The notes: generated by a model from the letters alone, not told the origin. A stretch of 64,000 nucleotides of DNA from Amycolatopsis sp. NBRC 101858 (GCF_030269325.1 NZ_BSTD01000005.1:329391-393390), one strand, 5' to 3'. Positions 23,649 through 33,069 are shown, numbered from the stretch's first letter. Numbers and translations are program-made.

Positions 23649-24959
23649 ATGACCAAGCAGATCAAGCTCGCCGCGCACTTCCCCGGCGTCAACAACACGA
23701 CGGTGTGGAGCGACCCCACCTCGGGCAGCCAGATCGACTTCGCCTCCTTCGAGCACCTCGCCCGCACGGCCGAGCGCGGCAAGTTCGACTTCCTCTTCCT
23801 CGCCGAGGGCCTGCGGCTGCGTGAGCACGCGGGCAAGATCCTCGACTCCGACGTTGTCGGCCGGCCCAACACGACCACCGTGCTGGCCGCGCTGGCGGGA
23901 GTCACCACGCACCTCGGCCTGGCCGGGACGCTGTCCTCGACGTTCAACGAGCCCCACGAGGTGGCCCGCCAGGTCGCGAGCATCGACCACCTCTCCGGCG
24001 GGCGCGCGGCGTGGAACGTCGTGACGTCGCCGGACGCGTGGACCGGCCAGAACTTCCGGCGCGGCGGGTTCCTCAAGCGCGAGGACCGCTACACGCGCGC
24101 CGAGGAGTTCTTGACGACCGTGCGCGAGCTGTGGGACAGCTGGCAGCCCGGCACCCTGGTGGGCGACAAGGAAAACGGCGTCTTCGCGCGCGACCCCGGC
24201 AAGTTCGTCCACAGCGGACCCCAGTTCGACATCCACGGCGAGTTCACGCTGCCGCGGACCCCGCAGGGCCAGCCGATCGTCATCCAGGCCGGCGACTCCG
24301 ACGAAGGCCGCGAGTTCGCCGCGAAGGCCGCCGACGTCATCTTCAGCCGGCACGGCACCCTCGAGGACGGCCAGGCGTTCTTCCACGACGTCAAGCGGCG
24401 GCTGGCCACGTACGGCCGCGAGTACGGCGAGCTGCTGATCATGCCGGCGGCGACGTTCGTCCTCGGCGACACCGACGCCGAAGCCGAGGAGCACGCGCGC
24501 GAGATCCGGCTCCAGCAGGTGCGGCCGGCGACCGCGATCCAGTTCCTCGAGCAGGTCTGGAGCCGCGACCTCTCGGGCTACGACGTCGACGGCCCGCTGC
24601 CCGAGATCGACCCCGATCCGGCCGCCGAGCCGCTGACCTGGGGCCGCGTCCGGCACGAGAAGGACCAGCTCGCGCTCGCGCGCAAGTGGCGGGCGCTCGC
24701 GGAGGAGAAGAAGCTCTCCATCCGCGAGCTGGTGATCGAGGCCACCGCGCGCCAGCAGTTCGTCGGCACGCCGTCGACCGTCGCTTCGACGCTCAACACC
24801 TACGTCCAGTCCGACGCGGCCGACGGGTTCGTCCTCGTGCCGCACCTGACGCCGGGCGGGCTCGACGAGTTCGTCGACAAAGTCGTCCCCCACCTGCAGG
24901 AACGCGGCGTGTTCCGGACCGAGTACGCCGGGCCGACCCTGCGCGAGCAGCTGTTCTAG
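23649..24959 (+). CDS. NtaA/SnaA/DszA-family FMN-dependent monooxygenase
   Basis: A 436-residue monooxygenase. Landmarks are the N-terminal KLAAHFPGVNN, the FDFLFLAEGLRLREHAGK segment, IDHLSGGRAAWNVVTSPD (the characteristic WN-VTS motif) and QAGDSDEGREFAAKAAD. Family members (nitrilotriacetate, pristinamycin and dibenzothiophene-sulfone monooxygenases) use FMNH2 supplied by a separate reductase. It is co-transcribed with the preceding LLM gene. It ends 4 bp inside the convergent rmlA gene. The substrate is not deducible. Confidence 0.88.
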   Translation: MTKQIKLAAHFPGVNNTTVWSDPTSGSQIDFASFEHLARTAERGKFDFLFLAEGLRLREHAGKILDSDVVGRPNTTTVLAALAGVTTHLGLAGTLSSTFNEPHEVARQVASIDHLSGGRAAWNVVTSPDAWTGQNFRRGGFLKREDRYTRAEEFLTTVRELWDSWQPGTLVGDKENGVFARDPGKFVHSGPQFDIHGEFTLPRTPQGQPIVIQAGDSDEGREFAAKAADVIFSRHGTLEDGQAFFHDVKRRLATYGREYGELLIMPAATFVLGDTDAEAEEHAREIRLQQVRPATAIQFLEQVWSRDLSGYDVDGPLPEIDPDPAAEPLTWGRVRHEKDQLALARKWRALAEEKKLSIRELVIEATARQQFVGTPSTVASTLNTYVQSDAADGFVLVPHLTPGGLDEFVDKVVPHLQERGVFRTEYAGPTLREQLF

Positions 24960-25837
24960 ACCGAAGCTCCGGCGGCCGCGGCGACTGCCTTCACGTAGTC
25001 GCCGTAGCCGGACTTCGCGAGCTTCTCGCCCAGCGCGTAGCACTCGTCGGCGTCGATGAAGCCCATCCGCAGCGCGATCTCCTCGAGGCACGCGATGCGC
25101 ACGCCGGTGCGGTGTTCCAGCACCTGGACGAACTGGCCGGCTTCGAGCAGCGAGTCGTGCGTGCCGGTGTCGAGCCAGGCGAAACCGCGGCCGAGGTCGA
25201 CCAGCGACGCCCGGTCCTGGCGCACGTACGTGAGGTTGACGTCGGTGATCTCGAGCTCACCGCGCGCCGACGGCTTGAGATCGCGCGCGATCTCGACGAC
25301 CTGGTTGTCGTAGATGTACAGCCCGGTGATCGCCTTGTTCGAGCGCGGCTTGGCGGGCTTTTCCTCGATGGACACCAGCTTGCCGCCCGCGTCGACCTCG
25401 CCGACGCCGTAGCGCTCGGGGTCCTTCACCGGGTAGCCGAACAGGACGCAGCCGTCGAGCTCGCGCACGGCCTCCTGCAGGCGGCCGGAGAAGCCCTGGC
25501 CGTAGAAGATGTTGTCGCCGAGCACGAGCGCGACGTCGTCGTCGCCGATGAAGTCCGCGCCGATCACGAAGGCCTCGGCCAGTCCGTTCGGGCTGGGCTG
25601 CTCGGCGTAGGAGAACGAGAGGCCGAACTGGTCGCCGTTGCCGAGCAGCTTGCGGAACATCGGCAGGTCGGCGGGGGTGGAGATGACGAGGATCTCGCGG
25701 ATCCCGGCCAGCATCAGCACCGAGATCGGGTAGTAGACCATCGGTTTGTCGTAGACCGGCAGCAGCTGCTTCGACACCGCCTGGGTGATCGGGTGCAGGC
25801 GTGTCCCGCTGCCTCCGGCCAGCACGATGCCCTTCAT
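24956..25837 (-). CDS. rmlA: glucose-1-phosphate thymidylyltransferase RmlA
   Basis: A 293-residue enzyme with the full RmlA signature: KGIVLAGGSGTRLHPIT, SKQLLPVYDKPMVYYP, LVLGDNIFYGQGF and EEKPAKPRSNKAITGLYIYD. It makes dTDP-glucose from dTTP and glucose-1-phosphate, the first step to dTDP-L-rhamnose for the cell wall and to other deoxysugars. The ATG at 25837 has a strong GAGGAGG 7 nt upstream. rmlB/C/D are not beside it; it is monocistronic here and converges on the LLM operon. Confidence 0.95.
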   Translation of the reverse strand: MKGIVLAGGSGTRLHPITQAVSKQLLPVYDKPMVYYPISVLMLAGIREILVISTPADLPMFRKLLGNGDQFGLSFSYAEQPSPNGLAEAFVIGADFIGDDDVALVLGDNIFYGQGFSGRLQEAVRELDGCVLFGYPVKDPERYGVGEVDAGGKLVSIEEKPAKPRSNKAITGLYIYDNQVVEIARDLKPSARGELEITDVNLTYVRQDRASLVDLGRGFAWLDTGTHDSLLEAGQFVQVLEHRTGVRIACLEEIALRMGFIDADECYALGEKLAKSGYGDYVKAVAAAAGASV

Positions 25838-25888
25838 GAACTGCCTCCTCGAGTCCGACGTCGGCCCCACCCTACGGGCCGGGCGGGA

Positions 25889-27025
25889 TCAGAAAGCCGG
25901 TCCCTTGCCGAAGTAGGCCTTGCAGCCGAGGTTGTACTCGGTGGCGATCTCGAGCACGTTCTTGCCGTCGTCGACCGGCAGCAGCGTCGAGGAGTAGTTC
26001 GGGCAGAAGTTGTTGTAGATGCCGGTGATGTGCACCGGGGCGGGCAGCTCGTACCAGTTGCCGCTGCCGAAGTTGTCGTTCGCCAGCAGCACCTGGCCGT
26101 TCTTGGGCTGCGGCTGGCCCTTCGCGTTGGTGTAGATCTGCCCGACCATGACGATCCGCACGCCGTTCGGGCCGCCGGGGAAGAGCGTGATCGTCTGCGC
26201 GTGCTGGAAGTAGTTGCCGTTCGCGGTGTCGACGCGGGTGCCGGGGTCGGTGGGGCTGCCCCAGTTGGCGCCGTCGGGGGAGATCTTGAAGTACGGGTCG
26301 CAGTAGCGGTCGCGGAAGTTGCAGATCTCGTAGGCGAAGTAGTAGCGGCCGTCGGGCAGCCTGCGGATGATCGGCATGCCGGGCCGGACCCGGTCCGGCG
26401 GGATGGCCAGGGTGAGCTGCTTGGTGCCCCAGTTCACGCCGTCGGTGGAGGCGACGCGGTTGAGGACCTGCGCGTACTTCGGTGCCTGCGTCTCGTCGGC
26501 GAAGTGGAGCCAGAGCGTGCCGCCGGCGTCGACGGTGAACTCGGGCTCCCAGATGCCGTCGATGTTGTGCGAGCGGGCGGCCTCGGACAGGAACCGCCAC
26601 GAGCGGCCGCCGTCCGGGCTGGCCCAGACCTTGATCCCGACGCGCCGCTGCGCCCCGGCGTCCTGGCGGTAGGAGGCGGCCCAGAGCAGGGTGCCCGCGC
26701 GGAGCCGGCCGACCCGCTGCGGCAGTTCGTAGAGCGTGCCGCAGCACATCCCGTACCGGCCGTCGGGGTCGTGGATGGCGCCGATCTGGTGGAACGTCTC
26801 GCCCTCGTCGGTGCTCTCCATGACGGGCGTGAACTTGCCACCGGCGTCTTCGCTGGTCAGCGCGGCGATGATGTGCCCGCGGCCGAAGATCGAGTAGTCG
26901 AGCCGGACCAGGCGCGCGTAGGAGCCGAGGCCGGGCAGCAGTTGCTTGCGCTCGGCGGCGCTCGCAGGGGTCAGTGTCGCGCCGATCACGGTCAGTGACA
27001 GCACGAAGACGAGCAAGCGGCGCAT
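25889..27025 (-). CDS. secreted BNR/sialidase-fold protein
   Basis: A 378-residue exported protein: a signal peptide (MRRLLVFVLSLTVIG ... PASAA) and then a beta-propeller with Asp-box motifs such as SPDGGRSW and STDEGETF. Sialidase-like propellers include exo-sialidases and many non-catalytic glycan binders; the Arg triad of true sialidases is not evident to me, so only a BNR-fold assignment is made. Four or more Cys suggest disulfides. The ATG at 27025 has GAGAGG 6 nt upstream and is preferred to GTG 27040. Confidence 0.75.
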   Translation of the reverse strand: MRRLLVFVLSLTVIGATLTPASAAERKQLLPGLGSYARLVRLDYSIFGRGHIIAALTSEDAGGKFTPVMESTDEGETFHQIGAIHDPDGRYGMCCGTLYELPQRVGRLRAGTLLWAASYRQDAGAQRRVGIKVWASPDGGRSWRFLSEAARSHNIDGIWEPEFTVDAGGTLWLHFADETQAPKYAQVLNRVASTDGVNWGTKQLTLAIPPDRVRPGMPIIRRLPDGRYYFAYEICNFRDRYCDPYFKISPDGANWGSPTDPGTRVDTANGNYFQHAQTITLFPGGPNGVRIVMVGQIYTNAKGQPQPKNGQVLLANDNFGSGNWYELPAPVHITGIYNNFCPNYSSTLLPVDDGKNVLEIATEYNLGCKAYFGKGPAF

Positions 27026-27194
27026 CTTGACCCTCTCCACGTGGTGACCGCGCGATTACAGCACGCGTCCCGGGTCCTTCGTGGACAGTCACACGGGGCA
27101 TTCCCGCGTTCGGGGGGTTTGCTGTGCGCTTTCGGGTGACCGGTGACGCGCGGCGACGGTAACGCTCCGGCAAAGGGCGCCGAAAGATCACCAG

Positions 27195-27213
27195 GGGGCC
27201 GGTTGGTGGCCCC
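27195..27213 (+). other. small hairpin next to the lipoprotein's ribosome binding site
   Basis: GGGGCC (27195-27200) can pair with GGCCCC (27208-27213) around a 7-nt loop, ending directly before the GAGGGGG ribosome binding site of the lipoprotein gene. It may tune translation; no ligand class is recognised. Confidence 0.35.
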
Positions 27214-27224
27214 GAGGGGGAACG

Positions 27225-27893
27225 ATGAAACTCCGGCTGTCCTGCCTGTTGGCGGTGGTCCTGGTGTCCGCGTGCGCACCCGCGACGGGGTTCGGCACGA
27301 TCGTCGGGGCGCCGACGCCTTCTTCGGCTGAGGTGCCCGCGCCTACGTCGTCCGCGGCCCCGGTGCCGCACGACGTGCCGACGGAGACGCACACGGGCAA
27401 GGGCGAGGGCCAGTTCGCGGTGACATGGCCGGCGGACCAGCTGGGCTTCTTCACGTTCGACTGCCCGAAGTGCGACTCGAACGTGATCATCAGCACGGAC
27501 GGCGGCGAGTTCGGCCTGGTCAACGCAATCGGCAAGTACAAGGGCACAACGTGGCTCAACACGGACCCGGACCGCCCGACGAGAAAGGTGACGGTCCTGG
27601 CGAACGCGGCCTGGACGGCAACGATCGCGGACTACCGAAGCGTGCCGTCGGTAGCTGTGGGCGCACCGACGTCGGGCAAGGGCGACACGGTGTTGCGCGT
27701 ACCGGAGGGGATCAGGCACGTGAAGTTCACGGCGAAGACGCGCGGCAACATCGGTCTGTGGGTGCACTCGGAAGAGGACCGCGACTTGCTGGTGAACGAG
27801 ATCGGTGATGTGGACGTGGACCGCGAGGTCCGCGGGCCGGCCTATCTGCGGGTGGACGGGTATGAGGCGAGTTGGACGGTGACACCGTCCTGA
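27225..27893 (+). CDS. lipoprotein of unknown function
   Basis: A 222-residue lipoprotein: the signal MKLRLSCLLAVVLVSAC ends in a lipobox with lipidated Cys17, followed by a Pro/Ser/Thr-rich linker to about residue 55. The globular part contains FDCPKCDSNVII, a pair of Cys, and alternating beta strands, with no family I recognise. It is expected on the outer face of the cytoplasmic membrane. The ATG at 27225 follows GAGGGGG. It is transcribed divergently from the BNR gene and convergently to the HIT gene. Confidence 0.75.
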   Translation: MKLRLSCLLAVVLVSACAPATGFGTIVGAPTPSSAEVPAPTSSAAPVPHDVPTETHTGKGEGQFAVTWPADQLGFFTFDCPKCDSNVIISTDGGEFGLVNAIGKYKGTTWLNTDPDRPTRKVTVLANAAWTATIADYRSVPSVAVGAPTSGKGDTVLRVPEGIRHVKFTAKTRGNIGLWVHSEEDRDLLVNEIGDVDVDREVRGPAYLRVDGYEASWTVTPS

Positions 27894-28040
27894 AAAGCCG
27901 CGGCAGAGAACGACAGGCAAAGTGGGTGGCCCGCGGCATCCACGAACCCAAGCGCAGGACGAAAGCCCCGCCATCTCCGAGACCTGCCCGTCCGGGCGAG
28001 GACAAAGTTCTCACCAAGCCTCTGCCCTACGGCCAGCGGC

Positions 28041-28514
28041 TCAACCGAGGAGAGCCCGAAGCGCTGCGGCGTCGCTGGCGAGCTGCACAGGGTCGATCGG
28101 GGGTTCGTCGCGACTCTGAGGCAGGAGTGGGAACGGCCTCCCCGGAGCGGGATCCTCGACGAACCGCGGCAGAAGGTGAGTGTGGAGATGAGGGACGCTG
28201 TTCCCCAGCGTCTCGTAGTTCATCTTGAGCGGCCGGTAGAACGTGGCCAGCGCCTTCGCCACGGTCAGCGTCGCCTTCCAGTACGACTGCGCTTCGGGCT
28301 CGGTCAGCTCGAACGGCTCGACGACGTGCCGCCCGCGCCAGATGACGAGCGTGTACCCGCGCTGGATGGCGGCTCGCTGGAGCACGGCGTCCACATCCGC
28401 CGTGCTGAAGATGCGGATCCCGTAGGTGTCTTCGTCCAAGCGCTCCGACCGGCACATCTCGCAGGCCCGGCCGCTGATCTGCTCGGCCCAGTTGCCCGGC
28501 CACTCGCTCTTCAT
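28041..28514 (-). CDS. HIT-family nucleotide hydrolase/transferase
   Basis: A 157-residue histidine-triad protein. The catalytic HxHxH motif appears as VPHLHTHLLPRF, and an N-terminal Cys pair (CEMC) is typical of zinc-binding HIT proteins. Family members hydrolyse dinucleoside polyphosphates or nucleotide phosphoramidates. The ATG at 28514 is chosen from the domain start; an in-frame GTG at 28565 would add 17 residues. No clear ribosome binding site is seen before either. Confidence 0.85.
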   Translation of the reverse strand: MKSEWPGNWAEQISGRACEMCRSERLDEDTYGIRIFSTADVDAVLQRAAIQRGYTLVIWRGRHVVEPFELTEPEAQSYWKATLTVAKALATFYRPLKMNYETLGNSVPHLHTHLLPRFVEDPAPGRPFPLLPQSRDEPPIDPVQLASDAAALRALLG

Positions 28515-28600
28515 GGCTGAAGTCGACTCCGCGCTCGGTTGTACCGACGTTGTACCCACGGGCACCTGAACTCAGATACCCGCAGGTCAACGCCATAAAG

Positions 28601-29092
28601 TCACCGGTAATTCGTGAACTGCAACGCGATCTCGAAGTCCTTGCCCTTCAGCAACGCGATCACGTCCTGCAGCTGGTCCTTCTTCTTGCCCGAAACCCGC
28701 AGCTGATCACCCTGGATCTGAGCCTGAACCCCCTTGGGCCCCTCGTCCCGGATGAACTTGGCGATCTGCTTCGCCTTGTCCGACGCGATGCCCTGCAGGA
28801 TCTTGCCGCCGATCTTGTAGATCTTGCCCGACAGGGCCGGCTCGCCTGCCTCGAACGCCTTCAACGAGATGCTGCGCTTGATCAGCTTCTCCTTGAACAC
28901 CTCGACCGCGGCCAGGGCGCGTTCCTCGGTCTCGGACTCGACCGTGATCGCCTCCTCGCCGGACCAGCTGATCGTCGTGCCCGTGCCGCGGAAGTCGAAG
29001 CGGGTGCCGAGCTCCTTGCCTGCCTGGTTCAGCGCGTTGTCCACCTCCTGGCGGTCGACCTTGCTCACGACGTCGAAAGAGGGATCCGCCAC
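28601..29092 (-). CDS. yajQ: YajQ-family nucleotide-binding protein
   Basis: A 163-residue protein with the full YajQ pattern: ADPSFDVVSKVDRQEVDNAL at the start, GKIYKIGGKILQGI in the middle and the final EIALQFTNYR. YajQ-like proteins bind nucleotides, in some bacteria c-di-GMP, and can act as effectors; the window also encodes an EAL-domain protein, but a link is speculative. The start is GTG 29092 with GAGGA just upstream. Confidence 0.92.
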   Translation of the reverse strand: MADPSFDVVSKVDRQEVDNALNQAGKELGTRFDFRGTGTTISWSGEEAITVESETEERALAAVEVFKEKLIKRSISLKAFEAGEPALSGKIYKIGGKILQGIASDKAKQIAKFIRDEGPKGVQAQIQGDQLRVSGKKKDQLQDVIALLKGKDFEIALQFTNYR

Positions 29093-29209
29093 GTGTCCTC
29101 ACACCTCGTACTCGCTTGTCAGGGGCACCCAGCCTAGTCCCGGGTATCCCGGTTGACCCCCGCCGGGAGTGCTTGGGTAAGCTTCTTCCCGGCCGGTACG
29201 ACCGGCTTG

Positions 29210-29292
29210 GGCGGGTTACCCGAGTGGCCAAAGGGGACTGGCTGTAAACCAGTTGGCTTACGCCTACGGGGGTTCGAATCCCTCACCCGCCA
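29210..29292 (+). tRNA. tRNA-Tyr (GTA)
   Basis: An 83-nt class II tRNA. Acceptor GGCGGGT pairs with ACCCGCC (29285-29291); anticodon GTA in CTGTAAA; long variable arm; T-loop GGTTCGAATCC. CCA is not encoded. Confidence 0.95.
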
Positions 29293-29297
29293 CACCA

Positions 29298-29331
29298 TCA
29301 GCCCCGGTGACCAGCAGGTCACCGGGGCTGA
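29298..29331. terminator. strong bidirectional terminator after tRNA-Tyr and the GH87-like gene
   Basis: A perfect 15-bp stem (29298-29312 with 29317-29331) and an AGCA loop lie 5 bp after the tRNA and 7 bp after the stop of the minus-strand glucanase operon, serving both. Confidence 0.85.
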
Positions 29332-29338
29332 AGTGTGT

Positions 29339-32185
29339 CTAGAAGCCGGAGTTGCCCGCTCCCCGCACCAGCGTGTAGCCGCCGTCGTTGAGCAAGCCGC
29401 CTGATGTGGTTCCCGTCACCGTGGTGTGCGCGATCGATGCGCTGCCCGTCGCGTTCGTCTCGAGGCCGTACGTGCCCGCCCCCGCGATCGTCACGCGGTC
29501 GAAGCTCAGCTGCGTGATCGACTTCTGGAAGCTCAGCAGCACACCCTGGTACGTGCTGTCGGTCAGCGTCAGGTCCTCCACGACGATCGGGGCCGCGATG
29601 GGCGCCGAATCCGCGTAGATCCAGAGCCCGCCGATCGCCGAGTTCCAGTTGTGCTCGAAGCTGCCCGTCCGCACGAGCGTGTTGCGCCGGACCGACGTCG
29701 TGCCGGACAGCGGCACCGGGTTGAACCGCGTGCCGACCGTGATGCCCGAACCCGCCTCGACGTTGTCCGACACCACGTTGTCCTCGACGCGGTTACCCGA
29801 CCCGCCGAAGATGCCGATGCCGTTCGCCAGCGCCGGCGACTGGACCGTGTTGAACGTGTACGCGCTGCCGGTCACGGCGCTACCTTCGGAGAACATCGCC
29901 AGCCCGTCATCGCCGGTGTTGCGGACCATGGACTGGTCGACCCGCACATTGGCCACGTTGGCGTGGATGTTGACGCCGTCCGCGAACGTGTCGCGGATTC
30001 GCAAGCCCACCACGTACAGCCCGTTCGTGCCCGAGTCGGCCCACAGCCCGACCTTCGTGTGCTCGATCCACAGGTTCTGGATCAGCGATCCGGAGCCGAA
30101 GTTCCCGTCCAAAGCGCCGTCCGAGCCGTTGTCGTCGCGGATCCGGACGTCACCGAAGATCGCGAAGTCGGCCAGTGTCACGTTGCTGCCCGTCCCGAAG
30201 AAGCCACCGCGCGGACCCGTGCCCTGGATCACCGACGACCACGGCCCGGCGCCGTAAACCTTCACGTTCGCGACATTGATCTTCGACGTGATCCGGAACC
30301 TCCCGGCCGGGATCCACACCGGCTTATTCTGCGACGCGCCCGCCGCGATGGCGGCGTTGATCGCCGACGTCGCGTCCGAGCCGTTGTCCGGCACCGCGCC
30401 GTACGACGTGATGGACAACGCACCCGCCGGTGCCGTCGCCGCGGGCGGTGCCTGCTCGGCGTCCAGCAGGTCGACGTCGTAGTACGCGGCCGTGCTCGAC
30501 GCGTCCTTCTGCAGCTTCAGCACCGTGCCCGCGGGCCAGTCGCCGATCAGCGCGCGTGTCTCGTCGTAGAACCGGTGCGGGCTGCCCTGCGACGGCACGT
30601 TCGTGTACGGGTACGCCCCGTAGACCCAGCTGTAGTTCGACGTCAGGGACAGGTCGCGGATCTTCGTCCCGTTCGCGTACAGCGCCAGTGGAGCCGTCTG
30701 CCCGGCGCCGTCGGCGCTGTCCGGGATCGAGAACCGCAGGGTGACGGCGTTGGCGGGCTTGGTCAGCGTGATGCTCACCGACTGCCCGGTCGCGCCCAGT
30801 CGTACCGCCCGGCGGCCGCTCGACTCGGCCTGGACCGTGTGGAACGTCCGGTCCGCCGCGAGCACGGTCCCGGTCGTCGTCCCGGCTTCGGCCTCGTACT
30901 CGGTGTACGGCGTCGTCGCGCCCCGCGCGGCCAGCGCCGTCTCGTTCGCGACGACCACGCTGTCGACCAGCACGTCGCTGCCGGTGCCGGCCAGCTGCAG
31001 CGTGTTGACGCCCGCGCGGACCGGCACCGAGACCGTGGCCGTACGCCAGCCGGAGCCCGACGGCAACGAGACGGACCCGGCGTCACGGCCGTTCGCCGCC
31101 ACGGCAAGGGTGCCCGCGCCACTGAACCGGATCGTCGCGGTGGCGGTTCCGGCGGAAGCCATCGCGAAGGTGCGCACCAGACGCGCACCCGGCGTCGCGA
31201 AGCCCGTCACATAGCCGGGTCCGGTGTAGCCCGCGGTCGCGGCGCCGACGGTCGCACCGCCGGAAAGGAACGCAGCTTCAGCCTCGCCAGGACCAGCGGG
31301 AACCGAAGCGGTCACGGTCAGGCTGTCCAGGTTCACGTTGCCGGAGTCGGTGCTGTCGAAGGCGTACGCCACCGTGTGGTCGCCCGCGGTCAGCGTCACG
31401 GACTCGGTCGCCGACGTCCAGGTGTCCCAGTTCGCCGACGCCGGTAGTGACACCTGCCGCTGCCGGACGTTGTCGACATAGAGCGAAAGCGTCATGGCCA
31501 CCCCGGTGCCGTTCGCGTACCGCAGCGCGAGCGACTGCGCCCCGGCGGTGGTCACCTTGACCGCGAACGACGTCCGCGCGGCCCCCTTGTTCGCGTCGGT
31601 GTACCCGCCGACGAACCCGGTCCCGCTGTAGCCGGGATGGTCGGTCGCGACGACCGCGCCGCCCGACAGCGTCGCGTTCTCGGCCTCGAACAGCGGACCC
31701 GCTTGCCCGGTCGCGGACGGCGTCACGTCGAGGCGGTCCAGGTTGACGTTCCCGCTGTCACCCGAGCCGAAGGTGTACGACACGCTGTGCGCGCCCGCGC
31801 CGAGCGAGACGGCCACACTCGCCGAGCCCCAGCTGTCCCAGGAAGCCGTAGCGGGCAAGGAAATTTGCTGTGCCGTGGAATCCACGGTCAGGGTGAGGGT
31901 CCGGGAAGAGCCGGTGCCGTTCGCGTAGCCGAGTGCGAGGGTGTACGAACCGGCCGACGCGGCGGAGACGGCGAAGGTCGTCCGGGCGGTGCCGCGGTGG
32001 CCGTCGGTGAAACCCCCGACGAAGCCGGAACCGCTGTAGCCGGGATGGTCGGTTTCGACCGCCGCGCCGCCCGAAAGGACAGCGGATTCGGCTTCCAGCC
32101 GGGTGGTCGCGGCATGAGCCGGGACCGTGCCCAAGAGAGCGGTGAAAGCGAGCACCGCGACGGCCAGGACAGGGGATGAGCGCAT
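29339..32185 (-). CDS. secreted CBM35-containing GH87-like alpha-1,3-glucanase (mycodextranase type)
   Basis: A 948-residue exported enzyme. After the signal peptide (MRSSPVLAVAVLAFTALLG ... AHA) come two CBM35-like modules (ARLEAESAVLSGG / FEAENATLSGG openings, about residues 27-290), a third shorter one, then a beta-sandwich with YSWVYGAYPYTN and PHRFYDETR and a right-handed beta-helix catalytic domain (from about residue 600) with LWADSGTNGLYV, IRDTFADGVN and VRNTGDDGLAMFS. These Asp-bearing motifs match what I know of GH87 alpha-1,3-glucanases. It should cut fungal or bacterial alpha-1,3-glucan outside the cell. The ATG at 32185 has GGGAG 8 nt upstream; last gene of the LacI-controlled operon. 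Confidence 0.75.
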   Translation of the reverse strand: MRSSPVLAVAVLAFTALLGTVPAHAATTRLEAESAVLSGGAAVETDHPGYSGSGFVGGFTDGHRGTARTTFAVSAASAGSYTLALGYANGTGSSRTLTLTVDSTAQQISLPATASWDSWGSASVAVSLGAGAHSVSYTFGSGDSGNVNLDRLDVTPSATGQAGPLFEAENATLSGGAVVATDHPGYSGTGFVGGYTDANKGAARTSFAVKVTTAGAQSLALRYANGTGVAMTLSLYVDNVRQRQVSLPASANWDTWTSATESVTLTAGDHTVAYAFDSTDSGNVNLDSLTVTASVPAGPGEAEAAFLSGGATVGAATAGYTGPGYVTGFATPGARLVRTFAMASAGTATATIRFSGAGTLAVAANGRDAGSVSLPSGSGWRTATVSVPVRAGVNTLQLAGTGSDVLVDSVVVANETALAARGATTPYTEYEAEAGTTTGTVLAADRTFHTVQAESSGRRAVRLGATGQSVSITLTKPANAVTLRFSIPDSADGAGQTAPLALYANGTKIRDLSLTSNYSWVYGAYPYTNVPSQGSPHRFYDETRALIGDWPAGTVLKLQKDASSTAAYYDVDLLDAEQAPPAATAPAGALSITSYGAVPDNGSDATSAINAAIAAGASQNKPVWIPAGRFRITSKINVANVKVYGAGPWSSVIQGTGPRGGFFGTGSNVTLADFAIFGDVRIRDDNGSDGALDGNFGSGSLIQNLWIEHTKVGLWADSGTNGLYVVGLRIRDTFADGVNIHANVANVRVDQSMVRNTGDDGLAMFSEGSAVTGSAYTFNTVQSPALANGIGIFGGSGNRVEDNVVSDNVEAGSGITVGTRFNPVPLSGTTSVRRNTLVRTGSFEHNWNSAIGGLWIYADSAPIAAPIVVEDLTLTDSTYQGVLLSFQKSITQLSFDRVTIAGAGTYGLETNATGSASIAHTTVTGTTSGGLLNDGGYTLVRGAGNSGF

Positions 32186-32208
32186 CTGTTTTCTCCCAAC
32201 AAAGAGAG

Positions 32209-33069
32209 TCAGCCCTTGACGGCTCCGCTCAAGGCGTTGCCGCGCAGGAACATCCGCTGGAACACGAGGAACAACACGACGGGGATCACCGTCGAAATAG
32301 CCAAAGCGGCGAGGAAGACGTCCAGCTCGACGAACTTCTGCAACGCCGGCAGCCGGACCGAAAGCGGCTGGACTTCCGGGTCGGGCAGCACCAGCATCGG
32401 CCACAGGAAGTCCTTCCAGGCAGCCACGATCGCGAACACCGAAACGACGCCGAGGATCGGGCGGGACATCGGCAGCACGACCGACCAGAACAGCCGCAGC
32501 GGCCCGGCGCCGTCGACCCGGGCCGCTTCGAACACCTCACGCGGGAGGTTGTCGAAAAACCGTTGCACCAGAAGGATGTTGAACGCGCTGGCGCCCGAGG
32601 GCAGCCAGACCGCCCAGAACGAGTTGATCAGCGAGAAGTCCACCATGGACAGGTAAAGCGGCACCAGCAGCACGATCGCCGGCACGAACAACGTCGTCAG
32701 GACGACTCCGGTGAGCACCCGCCGGTAGCGCGGGCGCAGCACCGACAGCGCGAACCCGGCCGTCGTCGCGACGATCAGCTGCACCAGCCACGACCCGGCG
32801 GCCACCCACACGGTGTTGAGGAAGTACTTGTCGATCTGCACGCGCGTCCACGCCGTCGAGAGGTTGGCGAAGTCGATCCCGTGCGGCCATAGGGCCAGCG
32901 GGTCGCGCAGCGTGTCCTGCGTCGGCGTGACGGCCGCCTTCGCCAGCCACAGCATCGGCCCGAGCCCGGCCAGGAACAACGCCGCGAGCAGCAAAGCGTG
33001 CAGCGTGCGGGTGGTACGCCGGACAAGTGGGCGCCGCCAGTCCGACGGCGAGAGCAGGGCGCGCGTCAT
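32209..33069 (-). CDS. sugar ABC transporter permease (MalG type)
   Basis: A 286-residue inner-membrane permease with six hydrophobic segments. The EAA loop that contacts the ATPase is EVFEAARVDGAGPLRLFW followed by VVLPMSRP. It overlaps the upstream permease gene by ATGA and precedes the glucanase by 23 bp. It pairs with the MalF-type permease to import an oligosaccharide, inferred to be alpha-glucan fragments. Confidence 0.92.
   Translation of the reverse strand: MTRALLSPSDWRRPLVRRTTRTLHALLLAALFLAGLGPMLWLAKAAVTPTQDTLRDPLALWPHGIDFANLSTAWTRVQIDKYFLNTVWVAAGSWLVQLIVATTAGFALSVLRPRYRRVLTGVVLTTLFVPAIVLLVPLYLSMVDFSLINSFWAVWLPSGASAFNILLVQRFFDNLPREVFEAARVDGAGPLRLFWSVVLPMSRPILGVVSVFAIVAAWKDFLWPMLVLPDPEVQPLSVRLPALQKFVELDVFLAALAISTVIPVVLFLVFQRMFLRGNALSGAVKG
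32638..32650. repeat. GTCCA-CCA-TGGAC palindrome copy
   Basis: A perfect copy of the dispersed palindrome inside the MalG-type permease gene, encoding Ser-Met-Val-Asp. Confidence 0.5.

Noticed and set aside
29210..29331. Integration site for a mobile element at tRNA-Tyr
   Set aside because: No integrase, no repeated tRNA 3' end and no transposase is found; the neighbouring operon looks stably chromosomal.
31872..31886. 15-bp palindrome CCGTGGA-A-TCCACGG in the glucanase gene
   Set aside because: It occurs once, inside coding sequence, with ordinary codons; probably chance.
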